DNA of 64,000 bases from DSVZ01 sp964568145. GTDB lineage: Bacteria; Verrucomicrobiota; Verrucomicrobiia; Limisphaerales; J093. Of the stretch, positions 51,329 to 60,710 are shown piece by piece. Position 1 is the first letter of the stretch. The number at the start of each line of letters is the position of its first letter. The DNA is taken from assembly GCA_964568145.1 (NCBI GenBank), contig CAZMOZ010000004.1, positions 124,001-188,000 on the forward strand. Reading direction: 5' to 3'. A program made the position numbers and the translations under genes. The notes below the pieces were generated by a model. That model had not been told where the DNA came from. It did no database searches and saw only the letters and a list, made by a program, of their open reading frames with translations.

Positions 51329-52102
51329 ATGTCAGCCCAATTCCCACTCCCGCTCCGGCGCCCGGCGTCGGCGAAGGCTTTCACGCTGATCGAACTGCTG
51401 GTTGTCATCGCCATTATCGCCATCCTGGCCGGGATGCTGTTGCCGGCGCTGGCCAGGGCCAAGGAGAAGGCTCAGCGCACCGCCTGCATCAACAACCTGA
51501 AACAGATCGGCATCGCCATGCACATGTACGCGGACGACAACCAGGATCGCATGGCCTATCCGGGCTGGGCCAACGCGCTGCCCAACTGGCTGTACTCGCC
51601 GACCAACGGCCGTCCGCCCCAGCCGATGGTCACCAACGAGACGTTGCCGTACCTCGGCGGTCAGTTCTGGCCGTACCTCAACTCTCACAAGGTCTATGTC
51701 TGCCCCACGGACAAGACCAACACGGTGTTGTGGAAGCAGCGCGACAACAAGCTGTCCACGTACACGATGAACGGCGCGGTGTGCAATTACGGGCTGCTCT
51801 CCGACCGCCGCCCGAACACGTACAAGCTGTCGCAGTTCAATCCGTCCGCGTGGGTGCTGTGGGAGCCGGACGAGAACCTGTACATCAAGATGTGGGGCTT
51901 CAACGGCGTGTACAACGACGCCTCCAACGAGCCGGATCAGGCCTGCGGTCTGGGCCGGCGGCACTACAAGGGCGCCGACCTGCTCGGCTTCAGCGGGCAC
52001 GTGCTCTTCGTCCAGTTCGAGGCCTTCGAGCGCGAGCGCAACAACAAGCCCGGCCTGCTCTGGTGCGTGCCTGACGATCCGCGCGGCGGGGCCACACGCT
52101 GA
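51329..52102 (+). CDS. Type II secretion/type IV pilin-like pseudopilin
   Basis: 257 residues. The prepilin leader ends AFTLIELLVVIAIIAILAGM, with cleavage before Phe and Glu at mature position 5, followed by the N-terminal hydrophobic helix. KEKAQRTACINNLKQIGIAM and YADDNQDRMAYPGW are typical of the very numerous Verrucomicrobial/Planctomycetal prepilin-type proteins with an H-X9-DG type C-terminus. It needs a PilD-type peptidase encoded elsewhere. It is a single gene with no other secretion genes nearby. Confidence 0.9.
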   Translation: MSAQFPLPLRRPASAKAFTLIELLVVIAIIAILAGMLLPALARAKEKAQRTACINNLKQIGIAMHMYADDNQDRMAYPGWANALPNWLYSPTNGRPPQPMVTNETLPYLGGQFWPYLNSHKVYVCPTDKTNTVLWKQRDNKLSTYTMNGAVCNYGLLSDRRPNTYKLSQFNPSAWVLWEPDENLYIKMWGFNGVYNDASNEPDQACGLGRRHYKGADLLGFSGHVLFVQFEAFERERNNKPGLLWCVPDDPRGGATR

Positions 52103-52150
52103 AGGCGGCCACGCCTCAATCAAGTCCGATAACGCCCCGACGTGGCCGGC

Positions 52151-54964
52151 CTACCACCGCAGCCGGAAGAAGCGCTGCGGCAGCGGCGTGGCTAGCACTT
52201 CGATCTCAAACGACGCCAGTTCAGGCAGCTCCGTTTCCACCGCCAGCCAGTCGCGCAAATCGCCGGAGGCTTCCAGCACCGGCTCCAGGCCCGGCGACGA
52301 CTCGATGGTGAACCGCAGCGTGCCGGGGCTCGCCGCCTCCACCTGCACAAATTTTGCGCCGGGTTCCACGCCGACCAGCGCGACGCCTTCCGCCGGCACT
52401 TCCAGTTCCCAGCCACCGTCCACCTCGGCGAGGCGGCGGTTCGCGGTCAGTTCCGTGGCCACGCTGGGCGACCGGACCGGCACCTCGCCCGGCTCGATCC
52501 GGAGCACGCCGGTCTGGGGCGTTGACGCGATGTTCAGCACGGTGAAATACACCGCACCTTTTTCGGTCGGGCCGAAGCGCTCGAGCCAGAGCTTCGCGTT
52601 GTCGCAACGGGCGCCGGTGACCGGCTGCCAGCCTGCCTCGGCGGCCCGCTTGATCAGCGGGATGTACTTCTTGAAGAGCGGGCGGTCGCGGTTGTACCAG
52701 GCGGGATTGCGCCAGTACGGGTTCTCCGCGGCGTTGTGACTGAACATCGAGGGGAACATCCCGTAAAACAGGCTCCGCTGGAAGTACCGCTCCACCAGAT
52801 CCGGCGTGAACCGGTCGTAGTCGGTGTTCATCAACAGCAGGTACGGCTTGCGTCCGGCGAGCGTGCGCCACACGCACATCTGCGCGTGCGACGCCGGCTG
52901 GTACCGACCGTCGGGCAGCCAGTTGGTCTCCGTGCCCAGCACGTCGAGCCACGGACACAGAAACCCGAAGCGATACGGCACGCCGTTGGCGAAGACCAGC
53001 CCGCCCAGGCGACGCACGTCCTCGCTGATCCAGCGCGTGAATTCGTACACCGCCAGGCCCTTCATCAAGGCCGGCCGGCGGGTGTCCGGGGCAAACGACA
53101 GTGGCACGGTCGTGGGGCGGAAGTGCTCGCGCCGGAAGTTCAAATCCGCCGTGACGTAGCCTTCGAGCGAATCCAGGTACTCGCCATCGAGCCGGACTTT
53201 GGCTTCCGGTCCGTACAGTTGCGTCTTGATCGCGTCGTTCCAATGCACGGTCGCGGCGTTCGGCGAGGCTGGCAGCGCGGGATTCGGATTCAGGCTCCAG
53301 ACCGCGCCGTTGGCCCAGGGTTCGTTGCGGAACAACAGCGCCGGCTGGTCTTCGGCGTCGTGCATGGCCGCCGCGCGGCTCGTGAGCGCCATGTCGCGAT
53401 GAAAGCCGGCCGGGCCGGCAGCGTAGGCGTCGCGCGCGCGGAGCGCCTCGGCCGTCGTGCGCGGCAGTTCCGGCTGCATCGGCATCCACCAGGTCATCGG
53501 CTCGGTGTAGCGGAAGCTCAGGACGCCGTGGGCGTCGTCCCAAGCCACGGCGTTGTCGCCCTCGTGAAAGCGAAAGCCGAAGTCCTCCCAGCCTTGCACG
53601 GTGGCGACGTCCATGAACGGCATCCAGATGCCCTGCTCGCGCGCGCGCGCTTGAAAGTGGTCCGGGCAGATCTCCGTGAACTTCTGGAACGCGGCGCGAA
53701 AACCCCACGCCGGCGCGAAGCGGTACAGGAGGAAGCGGAACTCGGCACCGTCCGGGAACCGCTCGGTCTCGGGCACCAGACCGAAATCAAACGCCAGGCA
53801 CAACTGTCGCGTGCCCGCGTGGTAAAACAGCCGGTGCTGGGCCGGCCGCCCCAGGTCCAACGCCAGGGCCAGTCCGTCCGGGTCACGCGCCACCGCCGCG
53901 AGCGGGTAGATGGACATCGTGCCGGTCGTGCCGCTCCCCACCGGGTTGACGACCGCGAATTCGCCCGCGCCTTCAATGGCCCGCGCACGGCGGATGTCGT
54001 CGCCCCAGCTCCAGCCGGTCGCGTCCACCGGCAGGGCGAAGAGCAGCAAGATTGCGCGGTCGCCGCCCCGCATATTGGTGAGCCGGCCCTCAATCGCGAG
54101 GTGACCGGCGTTGGTTTGGACGGTGGCGGTGAGGCGCAAGCCCAGTTCGGGGCATTCGCCGTCCTCGAAGGCGAACACATCCGAGTTGGCCGCCACGTCG
54201 CGCGCCAGAAACCCGCCCGCCTGGCGGCCGGCCAGCTCGCGGCCGGCCAGTTGCAGCGACACCACGCGTGAGCCCGCCAGCCCGAGGCGCAGGCCGTCGT
54301 GCGTGGCGTGCCAGGCCGTGGCGGCCGGCGGCGGATTCGTGGCCGGGAGCACCTCGAACGGCGCGCCCTGGAACAGCACGGCATTCCCGCCGGCCGTGAC
54401 TTCCGTCACCGACACGTCGTCGAACCAGACCGTGCCCGCGTGGCCGCGGAACAGGCAGTGCAACGTGAGCGAACGCACCGGCCGTTCGGGCAGGATGGTG
54501 ACCTCGCGCGATTGCCAGTCGTGCGTGCCGGGGGCGAAGTTCGCCGTCTGGCCCCACAACGGCGTGCCATCGTCGTACACCAGGTCCACATAGAGCGAGT
54601 ACCCGCTGTCCGCGCCGCCGGACACGTCCGCCGCGCGACTCCACCCGCGCACGACCAGCGGCGAGGCGGTCCGGCGATTCGGCGTCAGCGTCTGGCTCGC
54701 GCCGCGCCAGCCGGTCTCGTTGGGCGCCACGCAGCGCAGCGCCATCGAGCCGGCACGACCTTCGCCAGGCGCGACCTGAAAGCCATTGGGCGCGGCGAAC
54801 CAGTTGGGGAAACCGCCGCCCGAACGTTGCTCGAAGTCGCCGTTGCGCAGCAGATTGGTGCTGCCGGCCTCCGTCACGACCCGCATCACCGGCGGCGACG
54901 CGGCCAGCCGGGCCGGGCCCAACCACGCGCCGCAAAGGCAGAGCAAACAAGCGAGGGACCGCAT
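52151..54964 (-). CDS. Unknown large secreted protein, glycoside-hydrolase-like
   Basis: 937 residues from ATG 54964, where a signal peptide begins (MRSLACLLCLCGAWLGPARL). An N-terminal carbohydrate-binding-module-like jelly roll (about residues 30-170: LLRNGDFEQRSGGGFPNWF, GTVWFDDVSVTEV) is followed by a beta-sandwich (about 180-420). A likely TIM-barrel part comes next, with KTQLYGPEAKVRLDGEYLDSL and GGLVFANGVPYRFGFLCPWLD. The C-terminus is again beta-rich. I do not recognise a GH family, and no catalytic pair can be named. A secreted polysaccharide-active role is inferred. Confidence 0.65.
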   Translation of the reverse strand: MRSLACLLCLCGAWLGPARLAASPPVMRVVTEAGSTNLLRNGDFEQRSGGGFPNWFAAPNGFQVAPGEGRAGSMALRCVAPNETGWRGASQTLTPNRRTASPLVVRGWSRAADVSGGADSGYSLYVDLVYDDGTPLWGQTANFAPGTHDWQSREVTILPERPVRSLTLHCLFRGHAGTVWFDDVSVTEVTAGGNAVLFQGAPFEVLPATNPPPAATAWHATHDGLRLGLAGSRVVSLQLAGRELAGRQAGGFLARDVAANSDVFAFEDGECPELGLRLTATVQTNAGHLAIEGRLTNMRGGDRAILLLFALPVDATGWSWGDDIRRARAIEGAGEFAVVNPVGSGTTGTMSIYPLAAVARDPDGLALALDLGRPAQHRLFYHAGTRQLCLAFDFGLVPETERFPDGAEFRFLLYRFAPAWGFRAAFQKFTEICPDHFQARAREQGIWMPFMDVATVQGWEDFGFRFHEGDNAVAWDDAHGVLSFRYTEPMTWWMPMQPELPRTTAEALRARDAYAAGPAGFHRDMALTSRAAAMHDAEDQPALLFRNEPWANGAVWSLNPNPALPASPNAATVHWNDAIKTQLYGPEAKVRLDGEYLDSLEGYVTADLNFRREHFRPTTVPLSFAPDTRRPALMKGLAVYEFTRWISEDVRRLGGLVFANGVPYRFGFLCPWLDVLGTETNWLPDGRYQPASHAQMCVWRTLAGRKPYLLLMNTDYDRFTPDLVERYFQRSLFYGMFPSMFSHNAAENPYWRNPAWYNRDRPLFKKYIPLIKRAAEAGWQPVTGARCDNAKLWLERFGPTEKGAVYFTVLNIASTPQTGVLRIEPGEVPVRSPSVATELTANRRLAEVDGGWELEVPAEGVALVGVEPGAKFVQVEAASPGTLRFTIESSPGLEPVLEASGDLRDWLAVETELPELASFEIEVLATPLPQRFFRLRW

Positions 54965-55299
54965 TGGCGGTATGGTAAGCCGGACGCCGCCCCCGGCCAG
55001 CCAAATGAAATCGGGGTTTCGCGCGCGCACCGCGGTTTCAGGCTGTGGCGCCGTCTGGTTTCGTAGCGCCGGACTCCAGTCCGACACGGGGCGCGGGCGA
55101 TGTTCTCCGCGGCGGATTCCTGGCGGCAGGATGCCGCCCTTTACGGCAGCCAGGGATGGCTTGCCGCTGCCCGGCGGCGTCCGGCCGTTTCCACGGCTGC
55201 AGACAGGTGTGATGCGCCCAGGCGAGCGGTGAATGAGCTTGCCGGCTTGCCTGCCGCGGGCACAGTGGGCGCCGGAGGCCGGTTGGCGAGTCCGCGTGT
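54965..55299. repeat. Intergenic gap with an inverted family B copy before the tRNA
   Basis: 55100-55222 carries family B modules in reverse (GGCGGCAGGATGCCGCCC, TTTACGGCAGCCAGGGATGG, and the GTGTGATGCGCCC end). The remaining stretch up to the tRNA shows nothing I can name. Confidence 0.6.
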
Positions 55300-55375
55300 G
55301 GGCCCATAGCTCAGGGGTTAGAGCAGGCGACTCATAATCGCTTGGTCGGGGGTTCGAATCCCTCTGGGCCCACCA
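55300..55375 (+). tRNA. tRNA-Ile2 (CAU, lysidine-type), CCA encoded
   Basis: Acceptor GGGCCCA pairs with TGGGCCC, followed by A and an encoded CCA. The D arm is GCTCAGGGGTTAGAGC, the anticodon stem GGCGA/TCGCT carries loop CTCATAA with CAU, and the T arm is GGGGG-TTCGAAT-CCCTC. The stretch AGAGCAGGCGACTCATAATC is, from memory, identical to E. coli tRNA-Ile2 and unlike elongator tRNA-Met, so TilS would convert C34 to lysidine to read AUA. Confidence 0.88.
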
Positions 55376-55418
55376 GCCACAACCCCAGTTGGCAAATCCG
55401 CCTGCTCCGCTGTTTCCA

Positions 55419-56588
55419 TCAGGATCTCGCGCTCAGAATCTTCTTCGCGGCGTCCACCAAGGCCTTGACCTCGCTGTCCTTGCCGACGGTGATTCGCAGG
55501 TAGGAGCGGGTCTCCACGCCGCCAAACCAGCGCACCAGCACGTTCCGTTCGCGCAGCTTTTGCAGCCAGTATTCGGCGGGGTGCTCCGGCGGCCGGACGA
55601 ACAGGAAATTCGTCTGGCTGGGCAGCACGCTGAAGTCCAGCTCGGCCAGGGCCCGCGCCAGCCAGGCGCGCGTGGCCTTCACCTTTTCGATGGTGGTCTT
55701 GTAGTAGCCCGGATCGTCCAGCGTCGCCTGCGCGGCGATCTGGCCGAGGCCATTGACGTTGTAACTGTCCTTGATCTTGAGCAGCGCGGTGATCAGCGTG
55801 GGGTGTCCCACCGCGTAACCGATGCGTTGGTAGCACAGCGAGTACGCCTTCGAAAAGGTGCGGAACACCATCACGTGCGGGTACTTCAGGGCCAGCTTCA
55901 AGGCGTCCGTGTCCGCGAAGTCCGCGTATGCCTCGTCGAGCACCACCACGCGTTCCTGCGCGCGGATGATCTCCTCGAGTACCTCCGGCGGGTAGCCGCA
56001 GCCGGTGGGGGCGTTCGGCGTGGTGATGAAGGTGAGCGCGGCGCCGAAGTCCCAGAGCTTGCCACGCCGCAGGTCCGCCACCGCGGGCAGGGCGAAGTCC
56101 ATCTGCAGCGGCACGGGGTTTTTCTGGGCGCCGTGGATGGCCGCCAGCACCGGGTACAGCGAGTAACTGGGGGTGAAGTACTGCACGGTGCGGAGGCTCA
56201 CCTTGGCCGCGCCGTGGCTGGGGTAAAGGTGATAGTGCTCCATGGCCCCGGTGGGCGAGCAGTCCACAAACGCGCGCGTGGCCAGCGCCAGCAGCTCGTC
56301 CGAGCCGTTGCCCACCACGATGTTCTCGATGGCGCAGCCGTGGCGTTTGGCGAGCTTCTCGCGCAGCGTGTCGGCCGTCGGCGGCGGGTACAGTCGCAGG
56401 CGATCGTCGAGCGCCGCCCGCAGGGCCTGGAGCACCTTGGGCGAGGGGCCGTACGGATTTTCGTTGGTGTTGAGCTTGACCACGCCGGCGGTCTTCGGCT
56501 GCTCGCCCGGCACGTAAGGGCTCAGGCTCTGGACCAGCGGGCGGACCAGGGTGGCGGGATTGATCGCTTCGGGTCGGATTCTCTTCAT
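55419..56588 (-). CDS. hisC: Histidinol-phosphate aminotransferase
   Basis: 389 residues from ATG 56588. PLP-dependent class II aminotransferase of histidine biosynthesis, converting imidazole acetol phosphate to histidinol phosphate. Visible are VKLNTNENPYGPSPKV (the substrate-side motif), VVGNGSDELLALATRAF, VVLDEAYADFA, and FRTFSKAYSLCYQRIGYAVG with the PLP Lys. It overlaps the hisD stop by 4 nt (ATGA), so it is translated after hisD. The same frame stays open upstream to 57113 inside hisD, but that part is not protein-like. Confidence 0.95.
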   Translation of the reverse strand: MKRIRPEAINPATLVRPLVQSLSPYVPGEQPKTAGVVKLNTNENPYGPSPKVLQALRAALDDRLRLYPPPTADTLREKLAKRHGCAIENIVVGNGSDELLALATRAFVDCSPTGAMEHYHLYPSHGAAKVSLRTVQYFTPSYSLYPVLAAIHGAQKNPVPLQMDFALPAVADLRRGKLWDFGAALTFITTPNAPTGCGYPPEVLEEIIRAQERVVVLDEAYADFADTDALKLALKYPHVMVFRTFSKAYSLCYQRIGYAVGHPTLITALLKIKDSYNVNGLGQIAAQATLDDPGYYKTTIEKVKATRAWLARALAELDFSVLPSQTNFLFVRPPEHPAEYWLQKLRERNVLVRWFGGVETRSYLRITVGKDSEVKALVDAAKKILSARS

Positions 56589-57919
56589 GGTGGGGATTGG
56601 GGCGTTGGCCGGCGCGCGGGCCGACGGGTCTCGAAGCGAAGCGCGGCGGAGCGCCCGTGGGCGTCCAGGCCTTCGAGCCCGGCCAGGGCCTGCACCGCGG
56701 GCAGGGAGCGTCGCAACGCCGCGCGGTCGTATTGCACCACGCTGGTGCGACGTTGGAACTGGTCCACCGTCAGCCCGGCAAAGCTCCGGCCGGCGCCGCC
56801 GGTGGGCAGGGTGTGGCTCGGTCCGGCCACGTAATCGCCGAGCACGGTGGGCGTCCCCGGGCCGAGGAACAGCGCCCCGGCGGTGCGGATGCCGGCGGCC
56901 ACGCGGGCCGGCTGGCGGGTCATCACTTCGCAATGCTCCGGCGCGAGGCGGTTCACCAGCGCGACGCCCTCTTCCAGCGACCGCACCTGGATCAACCATC
57001 CGCCCGCGCGCAACGCGCGTTCGATGAATTCCCGCCGCCGCAAGCCGGGCAGTTGCCGCTCGAGCTCGCGCTGCACGGCCTTCAACAACCGGCCCGAGGG
57101 CGTGACCAGCCACACGCGCTCGTGCCCCGAGCCGTGTTCGGCCTGCGCGAGCAGGTCGGCGGCGGCGAAGGCCGGGTTGGCCGAATCGTCCGCCAGCACC
57201 AGCACCTCGCTGGGGCCGGGCAGCAAGTCAATGGCCACGCGGCCCACCAGCAGGCGCTTGGCGGTGACCACGTACGCGTTGCCGGGACCGAAAATCTTCT
57301 GCACCGGGGCCACGGTGGCCGTGCCAAACGCCAGCGCCGCGATGGCCTGCGCGCCGCCCACGCGGTAAATCTCCGTTGCTCCGGCCAGCCGGGCGGCGAA
57401 CAGCAGGTTGGGGTTGAGGGCGCCCCGGGCGTCGCACGGCGTGCAGACCACGATCTCCCGGCAGCCCGCCACCCGCGCCAGCAGCGCGGTCATCAGGGCG
57501 GTGGAAACCAGCGGCGCGGTGCCGCCCGGAACGTAAACGCCCACGCGGTCAAACGGATCGAACTTCTCGCCCACCCGCCCGCCCTGCGCGTTGCGCATGG
57601 ACCAGCCGCGGCGCAGCGCGCGTCGGCTGAACCGCTCGATATTCCGCGCCGCCAGCGCCAGATGGCGGCGCAACTCCGGCCCGGCTTGCACCGAGGCCTG
57701 GAACAGTTCGGCCTGCGTGACCGCGAGCTGGTCGGGCCGCAGGTCCGCGCCGTCGAAACGCCGCGTCAGTTCGCACAGCGCCGCGTCCCCGCGTTCGGCC
57801 ACCGCCCGGAGAATGTCCCGCGTACGCTCCTCGATCTGCGGATCAAACAGGCTGGAGCCGCGCGCCAGTTCCTCCAGCGCAGCCGCAAATCCCGGCTCAC
57901 CGTGCCGAATGACGTTCAT
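56585..57919 (-). CDS. hisD: Histidinol dehydrogenase
   Basis: 444 residues from ATG 57919 (MNVIRHGEP); an earlier in-frame start at 57949 is possible. It carries out the last two steps of histidine synthesis with zinc and two NAD. Signature pieces are VGVYVPGGTAPLVSTALM, RVGGAQAIAALAFGTATV, KIFGPGNAYVVTAKR, DLLPGPSEVLVLADDSA, AEHGSGHERV (zinc ligands), and GPSHTLPTGGAGR. It is coupled to hisC by a 4-nt overlap. No other his genes lie in the window. Confidence 0.95.
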   Translation of the reverse strand: MNVIRHGEPGFAAALEELARGSSLFDPQIEERTRDILRAVAERGDAALCELTRRFDGADLRPDQLAVTQAELFQASVQAGPELRRHLALAARNIERFSRRALRRGWSMRNAQGGRVGEKFDPFDRVGVYVPGGTAPLVSTALMTALLARVAGCREIVVCTPCDARGALNPNLLFAARLAGATEIYRVGGAQAIAALAFGTATVAPVQKIFGPGNAYVVTAKRLLVGRVAIDLLPGPSEVLVLADDSANPAFAAADLLAQAEHGSGHERVWLVTPSGRLLKAVQRELERQLPGLRRREFIERALRAGGWLIQVRSLEEGVALVNRLAPEHCEVMTRQPARVAAGIRTAGALFLGPGTPTVLGDYVAGPSHTLPTGGAGRSFAGLTVDQFQRRTSVVQYDRAALRRSLPAVQALAGLEGLDAHGRSAALRFETRRPARRPTPQSPP

Positions 57920-58027
57920 TTGTTTGGATTCTGCTAAAACCGCCGTCAAAAGTCAAAGCCTGGCAGCAGGGCGGCTTAAATTGTTTGCCGCTTTGCCAAC
58001 GCGCCGCTTTCGCCTAGGCTGCCACCC

Positions 58028-58738
58028 ATGAGCAACCCTGCGGTGGTGACCGGCGCCGGCAGCGGCGTCGGCCGGGCGGTGGCGCTGCGCCTGGCGCGCG
58101 AAGGCTGGCGCGTGGCGCTGGTGGGCCGCCACGTCGAAACGTTGAACGAAACGGCCCGCCTCGCGGGCGAGCAGGCCCCCCAATTGGTGCCCGTGCCGTG
58201 CGACATCCGCGACGCCGCGGCGGTGGTGCGCATGGCCGAACGGGTGCGGGCCGAACTCGGCGACGTCGAGCTGCTGGTCAACGCCGCTGGCACCAACGCC
58301 CCGCGCCGCTCGCTGGCCGAGCTGTCGCTCTTCGACTACCAGGACCTGCTCGGCACCAACCTGCACGGCGCGTTTTACTGCGCGCAGGCGTTCCTGCCGG
58401 ACATGCGGCGCCGCGGCTCCGGCACCATCGTCAACATCGTTTCCGATGCCGGCAAGCAGGCCAGCCCCAAGGCCGGCCCGGCTTACGTGATGTCCAAGTT
58501 CGGCCTCGCCGGGCTCACCCAGAGCATCAACGCCGAGGAACGCGCCCACGGCATCCGCGCCTGTGCCATTTTCCCGGGCGACATTGACACGCCACTGCTG
58601 GACAAGCGCCCGCAACCGCCCCCGGCCGAGGCGCGCGCGCGGATGCTGCGGCCCGAGGACGTGGCCGATTGCGTGTGGCTGTGCGTGAGCCTGCCGGCGC
58701 GCGCCATCGTCGAGGAACTGGTCATCCGGCCGCGCTGA
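58028..58738 (+). CDS. Short-chain dehydrogenase/reductase (SDR)
   Basis: 236 residues. Classical SDR with VVTGAGSGVGRAVALRL, VNAAGTNAPRR, the catalytic Ser in NIVSDAGKQASPK, and YVMSKFGLAG (Tyr-x3-Lys). The C-terminus (AIVEELVIRPR) is short. It resembles 3-oxoacyl-ACP reductase-like enzymes, but the substrate is open. It is divergent from hisD (108 nt apart) and converges on the penicillin-binding-protein gene with a 19-nt gap. Confidence 0.9.
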   Translation: MSNPAVVTGAGSGVGRAVALRLAREGWRVALVGRHVETLNETARLAGEQAPQLVPVPCDIRDAAAVVRMAERVRAELGDVELLVNAAGTNAPRRSLAELSLFDYQDLLGTNLHGAFYCAQAFLPDMRRRGSGTIVNIVSDAGKQASPKAGPAYVMSKFGLAGLTQSINAEERAHGIRACAIFPGDIDTPLLDKRPQPPPAEARARMLRPEDVADCVWLCVSLPARAIVEELVIRPR

Positions 58739-58757
58739 GCTGACGCCGCGCCCGGGG

Positions 58758-60284
58758 TCATTCGGTCTGTTCGCGTGAATGCTGGCGGAGGCAGGCGAGC
58801 CAGACCGCCACATCGTCCAGTTCGGCCCGCGCCGGGCGGTCCGAGGCGCCGCCGGCATGCTGATTCAGAAGCAGCGCAAACACAAGCGGTTCGCCCGCTG
58901 CGCTGGTCACGTGGCCGGCGAGGGTGTGGACCAGATCGAGCGAACCGGTCTTGGCGCGGACGTTGCCCTCCGCGGGCGTGCCGCGCAGCCGCGACCGCAA
59001 GGTGCCGTCCACCCCGGCCACGGGCAGCGCCTCGCGGAACACGGCGGCGTGCGGATGCCGCGCCATGAACGCCAGCAGCCGCACCAGCGCCCGCGGCGTG
59101 ACCGCGTTGTGCCGGGAAAGCCCGGAGCCTTCCTCGAGACGCGCCTCGCCGGCGGCGATGCCGGCGCGTTGCAAAAACGCCGCCAGCGCCCGCAGCCCGG
59201 CTTGCTCGCTGGTTTCGTCCGGTTCCGCCGGGCCGGCGGCGCCCGCCTGGAGCAACCAAAGCTGCGCGTGCAGGTTCTGCGAAGGCTTGAGCATCACCGG
59301 CAGCAATTCGCGCAGCGGCGCGGATTCGCATGCGCCCAGCTCAACCCACCGGTTGGTGGGCGGCGACAACGGCGGTTCCGGCGGTGCATCCACGACCCGC
59401 ACCCGGCCGCGCACGGTGATGCCGCGTCGTTGCAGAGCCTGTTTGAACTCCTCGCCAAACCACAGCGCGGGCCGTCGCACGGACACCGCCTGACTGGCCG
59501 CGCGCGCGCCCGCCGGCAGAGAGCCGCGGACGTGGACCACGTTCGCCTGCGGGTCGCGGTGGAACGCCACGCGGCGCGGACCGCCCGCGGCCACAGTGAG
59601 CAGGCGGTTGCTCACGCTCACGTAATGCGTGGAGGGGTACAGGAAAACCTCGGCGGGCAGTGTCGGCCGGGCGGCGGGCCGGGCCACAACCTCGAGGGCG
59701 TTGTTGTTCACGCTCAACGCCGACACCTCCGCGGCGTAGTACCAGCCTAGGTCGTCGTGCTCCCAGCCGGAGCCAATGGCCGCTCCGCGGAAGAAGCTCG
59801 CGTCCGCCAGCAAGCCGCCCTGCACGTGCTTCACGCCGGCCCGGACCACGGCCTCGACCAGCGGCGCCAGCGCGCGATCCCAGTCGCCGCCGGCCGCGGC
59901 CACGTTGAAGCCGGGGTCGCCGCGGCCGAACAGCCGCAGGTCGCCCGCGAGCGTGCCGGCGGCGTCCGGCCGGGCGTCCGCGTACACGGAGGTGCGAATG
60001 CGGAAATCGGGTCCCAACACGTCCAGCGCCAGCGCGGCGGTGAACAGCTTGACGGTCGAGGCCGGCACGAACCATTTGTCCGCGTTGGCGGTGAACAGCA
60101 CCCGCCCCGTTTCGAGCGACACGACGTGGAGGCCCCAGTAGGCGCGCGCAAACCGCGGCTGGGTGACGTGCGCCAGGATGCGTTCGCGCAGCGCTGAGAC
60201 CGTTTCAAGACCAGCATCGGCGGCCAGCGCAAAGAAGGTCGCCAGACCCAGCGCGACGAAGCAGGCCGCGACGCGGCGCAGCAA
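58758..60284 (-). CDS. dacB: D-alanyl-D-alanine carboxypeptidase/endopeptidase, PBP4 (S13) family
   Basis: About 508 residues from TTG 60284, chosen because it directly precedes a signal peptide (LRRVAACFVALGLATFFALA). The frame is open much further upstream, but that part runs through intergenic repeat sequence. S13 peptidase motifs are complete: SxxK in PASTVKLFTAALAL, SxN in SALSVNNNAL, and KTG in VRAKTGSLDLVHTLAG, with the large insert domain between the first two typical of PBP4. It trims or cross-cleaves peptidoglycan peptides in the periplasm. The start codon is the least certain point. Confidence 0.87.
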   Translation of the reverse strand: MLRRVAACFVALGLATFFALAADAGLETVSALRERILAHVTQPRFARAYWGLHVVSLETGRVLFTANADKWFVPASTVKLFTAALALDVLGPDFRIRTSVYADARPDAAGTLAGDLRLFGRGDPGFNVAAAGGDWDRALAPLVEAVVRAGVKHVQGGLLADASFFRGAAIGSGWEHDDLGWYYAAEVSALSVNNNALEVVARPAARPTLPAEVFLYPSTHYVSVSNRLLTVAAGGPRRVAFHRDPQANVVHVRGSLPAGARAASQAVSVRRPALWFGEEFKQALQRRGITVRGRVRVVDAPPEPPLSPPTNRWVELGACESAPLRELLPVMLKPSQNLHAQLWLLQAGAAGPAEPDETSEQAGLRALAAFLQRAGIAAGEARLEEGSGLSRHNAVTPRALVRLLAFMARHPHAAVFREALPVAGVDGTLRSRLRGTPAEGNVRAKTGSLDLVHTLAGHVTSAAGEPLVFALLLNQHAGGASDRPARAELDDVAVWLACLRQHSREQTE

Positions 60285-60710
60285 GGCGGAGCGGCGCGAT
60301 TGCTGTTGGGAACCAGGCGCGCGCGTGCCGGCCGGCGTCCCGACTGGTCGGGTTTTCTTTGCGGTTCCAATGCACTCAAACTCCGGCCACTTTGCACCGC
60401 AAGCCGGAGTCCGCCAGGCAAGATGCCCGGCTCTACGGCTGGCATGGATGCCTGCCGCCACGGGCGTATCGTTCCGCGAGGCGTGGGGTCCGTCGCTGCC
60501 GCAGGCTGGAAAGCCGGCGGCCACCTTCGCGATTTGCGCCCGAAACCCCGCCGCGTTCGGTTTTCGTTTTTTGGTCTGGCCGTTCATGCCGGTTGCCGTC
60601 CGCGCCCGCTTTGAAAAGGTCCGGGCGGCGCGGCCCAGCTTGGTGACCGGGCCGGCCTGCGCTACAAAATTCCGCTTGGCAGGACAGGCAGCGTTTCCAA
60701 GGCTCGGGCC
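60285..60710. other. Gap between divergent genes with family B fragment
   Basis: A short family B piece lies at about 60408-60465 (CAGGCAAGATGCCCGGCTC). Several open frames cross this stretch, but none shows protein-like composition or a domain. Promoters for dacB and the TPR gene should be here; I cannot place them. Confidence 0.45.

Noticed and set aside
55300..55375. Reading the CAU tRNA as elongator tRNA-Met.
   Set aside because: The D-arm to anticodon-stem stretch matches tRNA-Ile2 as I remember it and differs from elongator tRNA-Met; an experimental check of lysidine would settle it.
56589..57113. Apparent 175-residue N-terminal extension of HisC.
   Set aside because: It lies inside hisD on the same strand in another frame, is Arg/Ala-rich, and the canonical HisC start with 4-nt overlap at 56588 explains the gene fully.
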